From Neisseria perflava (GTDB lineage: Bacteria > Pseudomonadota > Gammaproteobacteria > Burkholderiales > Neisseriaceae): 64,000 bases of DNA. The DNA lies in assembly GCF_019334725.1 (NCBI RefSeq), contig NZ_CP079818.1, forward strand, positions 992,001 through 1,056,000, read 5' to 3'. The number at the start of each line of letters is the position of its first letter. The first letter of the stretch is position 1. Positions 7,510-15,074 of the stretch are shown one piece after another. Under the pieces are notes generated by a model. It was given only the letters and a program-made list of their open reading frames with translations. It ran no database searches and was not told the origin of the DNA. Both the position numbers and the translations under genes were made by a program.

Positions 7510-8967
7510 ATGAAACCAACCATCGCGCTTGTCGGCCGCCCAAATGTCGGCAAATCTACTTTATTCAACCGTTTGACGCGCACCAAAGACGCGCTCGTGC
7601 ATGACTTGCCCGGCCTGACGCGTGACCGACATTACGGTCATGGTAAAGTCGGCAGCAAACCTTATTTGGTCATCGATACCGGCGGCTTTGAGCCGGTTGT
7701 GGACAGCGGCATTTTGCACGAAATGGCAAAACAAACCTTGCAGGCTGTCGATGAAGCCGATGCGGTTGTGTTTTTGGTCGACGGCCGCACCGGTTTGACG
7801 CCGCAAGACAAAATCATTGCCGACCGTTTGCGCCAAAGTCCACGTCCCGTTTATTTGGCCGTGAATAAAGGCGAGGGCGGCAATAGGGCCGTGCTTGCCG
7901 CCGAGTTCTACGAACTTGCTTTGGGCGACCCTTATGTTATCTCAGGTGCGCACGGCGATGGCGTGTATTATCTGATTGAAGATATTTTGGAAACCTTCCC
8001 TGAGCCTGAAAAGGAAGAGGAAGAAGCGAAACATCCTGTTTTTGCTGTAATCGGCCGTCCAAATGTCGGCAAATCCACGCTGGTTAACGCCATTCTCGGC
8101 GAAGAGCGTGTGATTGCCTTTGATATGGCAGGCACGACGCGCGACAGTATCCATATCGATTTTGAACGCGAAGGCAAGCCGTTTACCATCATCGATACCG
8201 CAGGTGTGCGCCGTCGCGGCAAAGTGGATGAAGCGGTGGAAAAGTTCTCCGTTATCAAAGCCATGCAGGCAGTTGAGGCGGCAAACGTTGCTGTTTTGGT
8301 ATTGGATGCGCAACAAGATATCGCCGATCAAGATGCGACGATTGCGGGTTTTGCTTTGGAAGCAGGCCGTGCTTTGGTGGTGGCGGTCAATAAATGGGAC
8401 GGCATTAGCGAAGAGCGTCGCGAGCAAGTGAAACGTGATATCAACCGCAAACTGTATTTCCTTGATTTTGCTAAGTTCCACTTTATTTCTGCGTTGAAAG
8501 AGCGCGGTATAGACGGTTTGTTTGAAAGCATTCAGGCTGCCTACAATGCGGCGATGATTAAGATGCCGACGCCGAAAATCACGCGCGTATTGCAAAGCGC
8601 GATCGAGCGTCAACAGCCGCCGCGTGCTGGCTTGGTGCGTCCGAAAATGCGTTATGCCCACCAGGGCGGCATGAATCCGCCGGTGATTGTGGTTCACGGC
8701 AATTCACTGCATGCCATTTCTGACAGCTACACACGTTATCTGACCCAAACGTTCCGCAAAGCCTTCAATCTGCAAGGGACGCCGCTCAGAATTCAATACA
8801 ATGTTTCGGAAAACCCGTATGAAAATGCGGAAGACAAACCGAAGAAAAAACCGTTGCGCCGTGTCAGCCTGAGCAACCGTATTGAGAAACGCGAAGGCCG
8901 CAAGGAAGAGAAAAACCGCTTCAAGAAGAAAACTAAAGTTAGCGTGAAAAAACAATTCAGCAAATAA
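7510..8967 (+). CDS. der: ribosome-assembly GTPase Der (EngA)
   Basis: A 485-residue protein with two GTPase domains in tandem. Each has a G1 motif GRPNVGKST (near residues 7-15 and 179-187); the DTGG/DTAG switch II motifs and NKWDG (G4 of domain 2) are also present. The KH-like C-terminal domain ends in a basic tail (RKEEKNRFKKKTK...). Der acts in maturation of the 50S subunit. The start is MKPTIALVGRPNVGKST; an in-frame upstream extension to 7459 is unlikely. Confidence 0.97.
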   Translation: MKPTIALVGRPNVGKSTLFNRLTRTKDALVHDLPGLTRDRHYGHGKVGSKPYLVIDTGGFEPVVDSGILHEMAKQTLQAVDEADAVVFLVDGRTGLTPQDKIIADRLRQSPRPVYLAVNKGEGGNRAVLAAEFYELALGDPYVISGAHGDGVYYLIEDILETFPEPEKEEEEAKHPVFAVIGRPNVGKSTLVNAILGEERVIAFDMAGTTRDSIHIDFEREGKPFTIIDTAGVRRRGKVDEAVEKFSVIKAMQAVEAANVAVLVLDAQQDIADQDATIAGFALEAGRALVVAVNKWDGISEERREQVKRDINRKLYFLDFAKFHFISALKERGIDGLFESIQAAYNAAMIKMPTPKITRVLQSAIERQQPPRAGLVRPKMRYAHQGGMNPPVIVVHGNSLHAISDSYTRYLTQTFRKAFNLQGTPLRIQYNVSENPYENAEDKPKKKPLRRVSLSNRIEKREGRKEEKNRFKKKTKVSVKKQFSK

Positions 8968-8971
8968 GCAC

Positions 8972-9005
8972 AAAGGCCGTCTGAACAATTTCAGACGGCC
9001 TTTTT
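8972..9005. terminator. inverted DUS terminator after der
   Basis: AAAGGCCGTCTGAA and its complement form a stem with a short loop, followed by a T run (9001-9005). Confidence 0.75.
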
Positions 9006-9179
9006 ATCATAAAAAACAGCTTATTAGAACTTCATAGCATATTTTCGATAGGATTTGCCGAATTTAAAAAAACATCCAATTTGGGTTTAGGGTTGTTGTG
9101 AATATGGAAATGAAACAGTCGGTTTGACGGGAAGTTCCCTTATTGCTGGATTCCTAAACGGTGTGATAGAAAAAAATAG

Positions 9180-9209
9180 TTGGTAATTTATCCTATTCGG
9201 GGCTACAAT
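9180..9209 (+). promoter_or_regulatory. probable hfq promoter
   Basis: TTGGTA (9180-9185) and TACAAT (9204-9209) are 18 bases apart, about 55 bases before the hfq start. The rest of the 9006-9264 gap shows nothing else I can name. Confidence 0.5.
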
Positions 9210-9264
9210 CCCATCAAACGCCGATTTTGGCGTCTTTACAATCATAATAATGGAGCTCAAGAAT

Positions 9265-9561
9265 ATGACAGCTAAAGGACAAATGTTACAAGATCCTTTT
9301 TTGAATGCGTTGCGTAAAGAGCACGTTCCGGTTTCAATCTACTTGGTAAACGGCATCAAGCTGCAAGGTCAAGTGGAATCATTCGACCAGTACGTTGTTC
9401 TGCTGCGTAATACTTCCGTCACTCAAATGGTTTACAAACACGCTATCTCAACAATCGTTCCTGCACGCGCAGTCAGCCTGCAACACGAAAACAAACAACC
9501 TCAAGCCGCTGCTGCAGCTGCTCCGGTTCAAGTTGAGACTGTGCAACAACCTGCCGAATAA
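9265..9561 (+). CDS. hfq: RNA chaperone Hfq
   Basis: A 98-residue Sm-like protein. Sm1 (PVSIYLVNGIKLQGQVESFDQYVVLL) and Sm2 (YKHAISTIVPAR) are intact, with the distal/proximal RNA-face residues in QDPFLNALRKE and YKHAIST. The C-terminal tail is alanine/glutamine-rich. Hfq forms hexamers that pair small RNAs with mRNAs. Start 9265 has GGAG nine bases upstream; the five codons back to TTG 9250 include that site and are not coding. Confidence 0.97.
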   Translation: MTAKGQMLQDPFLNALRKEHVPVSIYLVNGIKLQGQVESFDQYVVLLRNTSVTQMVYKHAISTIVPARAVSLQHENKQPQAAAAAAPVQVETVQQPAE

Positions 9562-9587
9562 ATGATGTAACGCATTCCTGTTTTTCA

Positions 9588-9620
9588 ATACCTTACCGCT
9601 TTTGCGGTAGGGTATTTTTA
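9588..9620 (+). terminator. intrinsic terminator of hfq
   Basis: ATACCTTACCGC (9588-9599) pairs with GCGGTAGGGTAT (9604-9615) around a T-rich loop and is followed by TTTTATTTT. Confidence 0.8.
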
Positions 9621-9639
9621 TTTTCAGACGACCTTTATC

Positions 9640-10209
9640 ATGCTGCTTGAGAACATTCTTCCCTTTGCCCACTCCCTGTTACGACAAGCCTTAAAATCGG
9701 GCGGCCGCGCTTTGGATGCGACGGCCGGAAACGGGCATGATACTTTGCTGTTGGTGCAGTCGGTTGGTGAGACGGGTAGGGTGTGGGCATTTGATGTGCA
9801 ATCCAAAGCACTGGCGCAGACTCAAGGCCGTCTGAAAGAAAACGGCGTAGATGGCCGGGTAGCCCTGATACATGACGGCCATGAAAACCTTTTGTCTTAT
9901 ATTGACGAGCCTTTAGATGCCGCAGTATTTAATTTCGGTTGGCTGCCGGGGGGCGATAAAAGCTGTACGACTGAGGCGGTAAGCAGCATCCGTGCGTTGA
10001 CGGATACTTTGGGTTTGCTGAAAGAGGGCGGCCTTGCTGTGGCGGTATTGTATCCGGGGCATGAAGCCGGCCGAATAGAGGCTGAAGCGATTGTGCAATG
10101 GGTGGAAACTTTGCCGCAGGAAGACTTTGCCGTGTTACGTTATGGCTTTGTCAACCGCCGCAATGCGTCTCCCTATCTGCTGGCGATTGAAAAGTTGCGT
10201 CAGAAATAG
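9640..10209 (+). CDS. class I SAM-dependent methyltransferase, PF06962 type
   Basis: A 189-residue Rossmann methyltransferase. The SAM-binding motif DATAGNGHDTLLL is near residues 26-38, followed by an acidic motif II (VWAFDVQ) and a motif IV-like VFNFGWLPGGD. The GWLPGGDK stretch and size fit the YtqB/MnmM family (PF06962), whose Gram-positive members methylate the wobble base of some tRNAs. Whether this neisserial protein does so is not shown. A TTCAGACGACCT uptake-like sequence lies just before the start, and a full DUS is embedded in frame near 9825. Confidence 0.7.
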   Translation: MLLENILPFAHSLLRQALKSGGRALDATAGNGHDTLLLVQSVGETGRVWAFDVQSKALAQTQGRLKENGVDGRVALIHDGHENLLSYIDEPLDAAVFNFGWLPGGDKSCTTEAVSSIRALTDTLGLLKEGGLAVAVLYPGHEAGRIEAEAIVQWVETLPQEDFAVLRYGFVNRRNASPYLLAIEKLRQK

Positions 10210-10264
10210 ATGTTTGCGGTAAAATAGCTGCTTTGTTTTTCAACCCTCAACATAAGAAACTGCC

Positions 10265-10639
10265 ATGCAATATCTGTTTGTAAAATACAGCCATCAGATT
10301 TTCGTTGCCATTACCATCCTGTTGTTCAACATCCGTTTTTTCCTGCTCTGGCGTCATCCTGAGAAGCCGTTGGCAGGCATTTGGAAAGCCATGCCGCATT
10401 TGAACGATACCATGTTGCTGTTTACCGGCTTGTGGCTGATGAAGATTACCCATTTTTCGCCGTTCAATGCGCCGTGGCTCGGCATGAAAATCCTGCTGTT
10501 GCTGGTTTATATTGTGTTGGGCATGATTATGATGCGTTCGCGACCGCGTTCGCTGAAATTCTATATCGTCTATGTTTTGTCCATGTCGTGTGTTGCCACG
10601 ATTGTTTTCCTTGCCAAAACCAAAACGCTGCCGTTTTAA
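10265..10639 (+). CDS. SirB2-family membrane protein
   Basis: A 124-residue protein with four hydrophobic segments. It resembles the SirB2 family (sometimes called invasion gene expression up-regulator) in length, the HQIFV and RFFLLWR patterns near the N-terminus, and the MPHLNDTMLLFTG stretch. The biochemical role of the family is unclear. It ends 15 bases before folK and is probably cotranscribed with it. Confidence 0.65.
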   Translation: MQYLFVKYSHQIFVAITILLFNIRFFLLWRHPEKPLAGIWKAMPHLNDTMLLFTGLWLMKITHFSPFNAPWLGMKILLLLVYIVLGMIMMRSRPRSLKFYIVYVLSMSCVATIVFLAKTKTLPF

Positions 10640-10654
10640 AAGAGGTCGTCTGAA

Positions 10655-11143
10655 ATGTATCCGCATTTTGCCGTTATCGCTTTGGGCAGCAATCTCGCCA
10701 ATCCTGCCGAACAGGTTCGCTCCGCTTTGGCCGAATTGGCCGCGCATCCTCATATCCGGCTTGAAAAGACTTCTTCCCTGTATCTGACTGCGCCGGTCGG
10801 CTATGATGATCAGCCCGATTTTGTGAACGCGGTTTGTGCGGTGAAAACATCATTGGACGGCGTAGCGCTGTTGGCAGAGTTAAACCGCATCGAGGCCGAA
10901 TTCGGGCGCGAACGTACCTTCCGCAATGCGCCGCGCACCTTGGATTTGGACATTATCGATTTTGACGGTATCCGCGGCGATGACCCGCATCTGACCTTGC
11001 CGCATCCGCGCGCGCATGAGCGCAGTTTCGTTATGTTGCCTCTGGCCGAAATCCTTCCGGATTTCGAGTTGGGCGAGCATGGCCGTGCGGCTGATTTGGC
11101 TCAGGCTTTGGGCGGACAGGGTATTCGCCTGCTGAAAGAATAA
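10655..11143 (+). CDS. folK: HPPK, 2-amino-4-hydroxy-6-hydroxymethyldihydropteridine diphosphokinase
   Basis: A 162-residue enzyme that pyrophosphorylates the pterin in folate synthesis. The N-terminal ALGSNL, the metal/ATP motif APRTLDLDIIDFDG and the LPHPRAHERSFVMLPLAEI end are all diagnostic. The ATG follows an uptake-like sequence (AGGTCGTCTGAA, 10643-10654) without a gap, and AGAGG at its left end serves as the ribosome-binding site. Confidence 0.95.
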   Translation: MYPHFAVIALGSNLANPAEQVRSALAELAAHPHIRLEKTSSLYLTAPVGYDDQPDFVNAVCAVKTSLDGVALLAELNRIEAEFGRERTFRNAPRTLDLDIIDFDGIRGDDPHLTLPHPRAHERSFVMLPLAEILPDFELGEHGRAADLAQALGGQGIRLLKE

Positions 11144-11176
11144 GGGCCGTCTGAAAAACGGACTAAAACAAGAAAG

Positions 11177-11199
11177 GGCGTGTTGGACACGCCTTTTTT
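11177..11199 (+). terminator. intrinsic terminator after folK
   Basis: GGCGTGT (11177-11183) pairs with ACACGCC (11187-11193) over a TGG loop and is followed by six T. Confidence 0.85.
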
Positions 11200-11240
11200 G
11201 CTATAAAATATTGTTGGGAAACACATTACAAAGAGTTACT

Positions 11241-11876
11241 ATGAATCCTCGTTATATTGTTGTCGAAGGCGCCATCGGTAGCGGCAAGACTGCTTTGAGC
11301 CGCCGCTTGGCAGAGCATTTCAGTGCGTTGCTGTTGTCGGAGAATCCGGATCACAATCCGTTTCTCATAAAGTTTTACAGCAATGTTTCCAATAATGGCT
11401 TGGCTGCCGAACTTTTCTTCCTGATGCGCCGCGCTGAAAGCGTGAATATTATTGAAGACCAATGTGCGCAAGGCGGAATGGTTGTGGCTGATTTTTTGCC
11501 GGAAAAAGACCGTATTTTTACGCCTATCGTTTTGAATGATGACGAGCAGCAGCTTTTTGCCGATATGAAGCAACGTATTCTGCCGCAATACGCAGAGCCC
11601 GATGTGGTGATTTATCTGCAAACAGCCGTCGAAAACAACCGCAAACGTCTGCAAAAACGTCACGAAGGCATTATCAGCTTGTTCCCCGAAGGCTATTTGG
11701 GACGGGTGCATGACGAATACAGCCATTTCTTCCATTTGTATCAAAGCGCGCCTTTGCTGACCGTCAATGCCGATGAGTTGGATTTGGCCGGCAATGACGA
11801 CCACTTCCAGCTTTTGTTGCGCGCATTGGAAGATTTTCAAGGTACGCGCAGTTATTTGAATTTAAGCGAAAAATAA
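11241..11876 (+). CDS. deoxynucleoside kinase family protein
   Basis: A 211-residue P-loop kinase with GAIGSGKT near residues 9-16, matching the deoxynucleoside/deoxyguanosine kinase family that phosphorylates salvage nucleosides. A central acidic region (VVADFLPEKDRIF) and an arginine-rich lid (NNRKRLQKRHE) follow. It sits after folK, as deoxynucleoside kinases do in several beta-proteobacteria. Start 11241 is chosen over the upstream in-frame codon at 11211, which overlaps the preceding terminator region. The substrate is not readable from sequence. Confidence 0.85.
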   Translation: MNPRYIVVEGAIGSGKTALSRRLAEHFSALLLSENPDHNPFLIKFYSNVSNNGLAAELFFLMRRAESVNIIEDQCAQGGMVVADFLPEKDRIFTPIVLNDDEQQLFADMKQRILPQYAEPDVVIYLQTAVENNRKRLQKRHEGIISLFPEGYLGRVHDEYSHFFHLYQSAPLLTVNADELDLAGNDDHFQLLLRALEDFQGTRSYLNLSEK

Positions 11877-11912
11877 ACGAAGGCTAGGTTTAGGCCGTCT
11901 GAAAGGAATAAT

Positions 11913-12356
11913 ATGTCAAAATATCAATTCACACTCCCATCTTCTTCCGGCAGCGATTTTAACTCCGCCGAACATTTGCCGTTGGTTGTCTATTTTTATC
12001 CTAAAGACAGCACGCCCGGCTGTACCACCGAAGGCTTGGATTTCAATGCCCGATTGGAGCAATTCAAAGCATTGGGCTATACCGTTGTTGGTATTTCGCG
12101 CGACGGCGTCAAATCGCATCAGAATTTCTGCGCCAAACAAGGCTTCCAGTTTGAATTGTTGAGCGACAAAGAAGAAACCGTCTGCAAACTGTTTGACGTG
12201 ATCAAGCTGAAAAAGCTTTACGGCAAAGAATCCCTCGGCATCGAGCGCAGCACGTTTGTGTTAGACGAAAACGGCGAAATCGCCCATGAATGGCGCAAAG
12301 TCAAAGTGGCCGGACACGCGCAGGAAGTTTTGGATACAATTTCTCAAGCCTCTTAA
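11913..12356 (+). CDS. bcp: Bcp-type peroxiredoxin
   Basis: A 147-residue thiol peroxidase of the Bcp/PrxQ type that reduces hydroperoxides in the cytoplasm. The peroxidatic cysteine is C37 in YPKDSTPGCTTE; other cysteines lie in NFCAKQ and ETVCKL. A DUS (TAGGCCGTCTGAAAGG) lies just upstream, and the GAAAGGAA following it is the ribosome-binding site. The next feature is an inverted DUS pair. Confidence 0.93.
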   Translation: MSKYQFTLPSSSGSDFNSAEHLPLVVYFYPKDSTPGCTTEGLDFNARLEQFKALGYTVVGISRDGVKSHQNFCAKQGFQFELLSDKEETVCKLFDVIKLKKLYGKESLGIERSTFVLDENGEIAHEWRKVKVAGHAQEVLDTISQAS

Positions 12357-12373
12357 TAGGGCTTTGAAAACCT

Positions 12374-12419
12374 AAGGCCGTCTGAACGGATGTAAAGTCA
12401 TGCCGTTCAGACGGCCTTT
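12374..12419. terminator. inverted DUS pair after bcp
   Basis: AAGGCCGTCTGAACGG and CCGTTCAGACGGCCTTT form a stem of about 16 bp, one of the longer DUS hairpins in the window. Confidence 0.7.
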
Positions 12420-12431
12420 CAATACAGTTTG

Positions 12432-13310
12432 ATGAATATGGACGATTTAATAGACAAGCTGCTTGAATCCCTTTGGTTGCAAGACAGGCTCAGCCACAAT
12501 ACGCTGCAAAGTTACCGCCGTGATTTGGTCAAAGTCGCAGCGCGGTTGGCCGATGGCGGGCAGGATTGGTTGAGTGCCGATGAGTTTGCCCTGTCTGATG
12601 CCGTGTATGCAGAGGGGGAGAAAAACACGTCCCAAGCGCGGGCATTGTCGGCTTGCAAGCGTATGTACGGCTGGTTGGAAGAAACAGGACAAAGAGCAGA
12701 CAATCCCACCCGTTTTCTCAAAGCGCCGAAATCGGAACGCAAACTGCCCACGCTGATTACCGAAGCCCAAATCGATGCACTGCTGGCTGCACCGGATGTA
12801 GAAACGCCGCATGGCCTGCGCGACAAAGCCTTGCTCGAAGTCATGTATGCAACAGGTTTGCGCGTGACCGAAGCCGTCAAATTGACGCTCAGCGATATCG
12901 ATTTACATCGCGGCAGTATCCGCACCATAGGCAAGGGCGACAAATTGCGCCTGGTTCCGTTGGGGCAGGAAGCGGCATATTGGGTGGAGCGCTATTGCAA
13001 CGAATCGCGCCCATTGTTGCTGAAAAACAAAATCTGCGACGAAGTGTTTGTCAGCCAGAAACGCAGCGGCATCAGCCGTCAGCTTGCATGGATGATAGTC
13101 AAAGAATATGCCGAAGCGGCCGGTATTGCTTCGCTCAGTCCGCACGGTTTGCGCCATGCTTTTGCCACGCATTTGGTCAATCACGGCGTCGATTTGCGCT
13201 CAGTCCAGATGATGTTGGGACATTCCGATATCAACACCACGCAGATTTATACCCATGTTGCCAATATCCGTTTGAAAAACATGGTTGATGAACACCATTC
13301 CCGTTCATAA
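12432..13310 (+). CDS. xerD: site-specific tyrosine recombinase XerD
   Basis: A 292-residue recombinase that resolves chromosome dimers at dif with XerC. The catalytic set can be read as R144 (ATGLRVTE), K168 (IGKGDK), H238 and R241 (PHGLRHAF), H264 (LGHSD) and Y273 (QIYTHV), all at the spacing of E. coli XerD. The N-terminal SAM-like core-binding domain (LWLQDRLSHNTLQSYRRDL) favours XerD over XerC. ATGs at 12432 and 12438 are both possible starts. Filamentous phages often use XerCD, so the enzyme may also matter for the prophage in this window. Confidence 0.93.
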   Translation: MNMDDLIDKLLESLWLQDRLSHNTLQSYRRDLVKVAARLADGGQDWLSADEFALSDAVYAEGEKNTSQARALSACKRMYGWLEETGQRADNPTRFLKAPKSERKLPTLITEAQIDALLAAPDVETPHGLRDKALLEVMYATGLRVTEAVKLTLSDIDLHRGSIRTIGKGDKLRLVPLGQEAAYWVERYCNESRPLLLKNKICDEVFVSQKRSGISRQLAWMIVKEYAEAAGIASLSPHGLRHAFATHLVNHGVDLRSVQMMLGHSDINTTQIYTHVANIRLKNMVDEHHSRS

Positions 13311-13314
13311 ATAA

Positions 13315-13348
13315 AAGCGGCATCTCGAAGATGCCGCTTCGCTTTTTG
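13315..13348 (+). terminator. intrinsic terminator of xerD
   Basis: AAGCGGCATCT (13315-13325) pairs perfectly with AGATGCCGCTT (13329-13339) and is followed by CGCTTTTTG. Confidence 0.85.
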
Positions 13349-13542
13349 TTATTGAGCCTGTCTGAAAGGTTATCAAACTTCAAAATTATAAAATATCAAT
13401 CAAAATATAAAATTTCATAGAAAAATTTCAAAGCAAAAGGACTGTGTCAATATTGCAATGCAAACCGTTTTTATTTATATTTACGTTCAAGAATAAATCC
13501 TACTCTCAATTACAGAGGGTAACAAAATTATTGGAGCACATC

Positions 13543-13743
13543 ATGTTTGTCTGCATCTGCAACGCCATTACTGACCACGACATCAAAGAGACCATCGCCG
13601 CCGGTGCAACCACCATGAGCGATTTGCAGGCTCAATTGGGCGTGGCAACTTGTTGCGGTTGCTGCGGCGAATTGGCTGCATCGTTTTTGACTGCAAGCAG
13701 TGCTCAAAATACCGTGACTGCCGGTATCAACGTTCAGTCTTAA
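13543..13743 (+). CDS. bfd: bacterioferritin-associated ferredoxin
   Basis: A 66-residue [2Fe-2S] protein. C4, C6, C38 and C41 match the four cluster cysteines of Bfd (CIC near the start, CCGCC later); C37 and C40 are extra. Bfd passes electrons to bacterioferritin to release stored iron. The start at 13543 has TTGGAG upstream; the frame continues back to 13444 but that part is AT-rich and not protein-like. No convincing Fur box was found in the AT-rich 200 bases upstream. An inverted DUS follows. Confidence 0.9.
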   Translation: MFVCICNAITDHDIKETIAAGATTMSDLQAQLGVATCCGCCGELAASFLTASSAQNTVTAGINVQS

Positions 13744-13759
13744 TTTCAGAATACACACA

Positions 13760-13804
13760 AAGGCCGTCTGAAGGCGTCGTTTCGCGCCTGTTCAGACGGC
13801 CTTT
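13760..13804. terminator. inverted DUS pair after bfd
   Basis: AAAGGCCGTCTGAA and TTCAGACGGCCTTT flank a GC-rich loop (13760-13804). Confidence 0.65.
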
Positions 13805-13874
13805 GTCATGCCTGTATGGTTTGGCGGCATTTTGCTATACAATGGCCGTTTTTGTCCCTCCGAGAGTAACCGCC

Positions 13875-14108
13875 ATGAAACTGACCTTGATGTTTCGGGA
13901 ATATTGCAGCCTGTGCCACAAAATGCGCGAACAATTAAAGCCTTATCAGGAGCAGTTTGGATTTGAGCTGGATATTGTCGATGTTGATGAAGATCCGGTT
14001 TTAGAAGAAAAGTACAATGAACTGGTGCCTGTTTTGCTGGATGGCGATACCGAAATCTGCCATTGGTTTTTGGACGAAGAAAAACTGAAAGCGCATTTGA
14101 GTGCATAA
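13875..14108 (+). CDS. glutaredoxin-like protein (DUF836 type)
   Basis: A 77-residue thioredoxin-fold protein with a CSLC redox motif (MFREYCSLCHKM) and the cis-proline stretch ELVPVLLDG. Small glutaredoxin-like proteins of this family (PF05768) are widespread in beta-proteobacteria, with no settled substrate. The start is the first ATG with a thioredoxin-like N-terminus (MKLTLMFREYC); the upstream frame to 13650 overlaps bfd and is a shadow. Confidence 0.8.
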   Translation: MKLTLMFREYCSLCHKMREQLKPYQEQFGFELDIVDVDEDPVLEEKYNELVPVLLDGDTEICHWFLDEEKLKAHLSA

Positions 14109-14130
14109 CAAACTGTTGACCATATTGTCT

Positions 14131-14164
14131 TTCAGACGGCCTTTGGCTGTTTATGCCGTCTGAA
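14131..14164. other. everted DUS pair, one of them the AT dialect
   Basis: TTCAGACGGCCT (14131-14142) is followed by ATGCCGTCTGAA (14153-14164). The second is the uptake sequence of the gonococcus/meningococcus dialect, unlike its neighbours. Confidence 0.8.
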
Positions 14165-14177
14165 CATTGATTTTATT

Positions 14178-14786
14178 ATGACTGAAAAACTTTCTCCCGA
14201 TGCGCTGATTGAAGCGGCGCTGTTGACGCAAGTCGAACCCTTAAACGAAAAAGCCATGCGCGAATTGTGCGTGCCGCCGTTGTCGCAAGACAAGCTGATT
14301 GACGTGTTGGCGCAATTGAAGGCCCGCTGGCAGGGCAGGGCTTTGCAACTGGTGCATACCCATGAGGGCTGGCGCTTCCAAATCGTCCGAGCCGCATTTG
14401 AACGACTGGGCAGCCTGCAAGAGCAGCGCGCGCCGCGTTATTCCCGCGCCGTGATGGAAACGCTGGCGATTATTGCCTATCAGCAGCCGGTAACGCGTGG
14501 CGATATCGAAGGCATACGCGGCGTGGCGGTGTCACAAAATGTCATGCAAACCTTGCAGGATAGGGGCTGGATTGAAGTCATCGGCCACCGTGATTCTGTC
14601 GGCCGTCCGGCTTTGTGGGCAACAACGGCAACATTCTTAAGCGATTTGCGTTTGGAAAGTTTGGAAGAATTGCCGCCACTGACTGAATTGGGCGAGCTGG
14701 TGTTGCCTGATTTGATGGAAACGCCGCCGACAGGCGATGAGGAAGCTGAAGAAGCAGTAGAATCAGGAAGCAGACTGATTAACTGA
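14178..14786 (+). CDS. scpB: segregation and condensation protein ScpB
   Basis: A 202-residue winged-helix protein of the SMC-ScpAB condensin. It has the family core LALIIAYQQPVTRGDIEGIRGV-like stretch (here ETLAIIAYQQPVTRGD) and the GWIEVIGHRDSVGRPALWATT segment. ScpB dimers bind ScpA on the SMC heads. The C-terminus is acidic (GDEEAEEAVES). It stands alone without scpA nearby. Confidence 0.93.
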   Translation: MTEKLSPDALIEAALLTQVEPLNEKAMRELCVPPLSQDKLIDVLAQLKARWQGRALQLVHTHEGWRFQIVRAAFERLGSLQEQRAPRYSRAVMETLAIIAYQQPVTRGDIEGIRGVAVSQNVMQTLQDRGWIEVIGHRDSVGRPALWATTATFLSDLRLESLEELPPLTELGELVLPDLMETPPTGDEEAEEAVESGSRLIN

Positions 14787-14795
14787 TTTGAATGT

Positions 14796-14835
14796 AAAGG
14801 CCGTCTGAAACAATCGTGTTTCAGACGGCCTTTAT
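14796..14835. terminator. inverted DUS terminator after scpB
   Basis: AAAGGCCGTCTGAAAC pairs with GTTTCAGACGGCCTTT across a short loop. Confidence 0.75.
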
Positions 14836-14989
14836 GTTAGTTATTCTAGCGTTTTATAGCATTAAATGAACGCTTTATATCATTGAATAAGCCAGCCAGG
14901 GTAACAATATGGCGTGGTGCGTTTAGCAGTTTCTTAAAAAATAATTTGTTTAAAATAAATATCTTAGATAAACCATAAGAAAAATCTGA

Positions 14990-15018
14990 TTTAAACTATA
15001 AAAAATCTTAGTTATAAT
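14990..15018 (+). promoter_or_regulatory. probable recN promoter
   Basis: TTTAAA (14990-14995) and TATAAT (15013-15018) are 17 bases apart, 56 bases before recN, in an AT-rich region. No clear LexA-type operator was seen. Confidence 0.55.
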
Positions 15019-15074
15019 CAGCTTATCTAAAGCTATTCCGCATAGTTGCGGGTAATTTACTAAGGAATACTGCA

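Noticed and set aside
13311..13542. Fur-type operator upstream of bfd
   Set aside because: The region is AT-rich but no stretch matches the repeated GATAAT pattern well enough.
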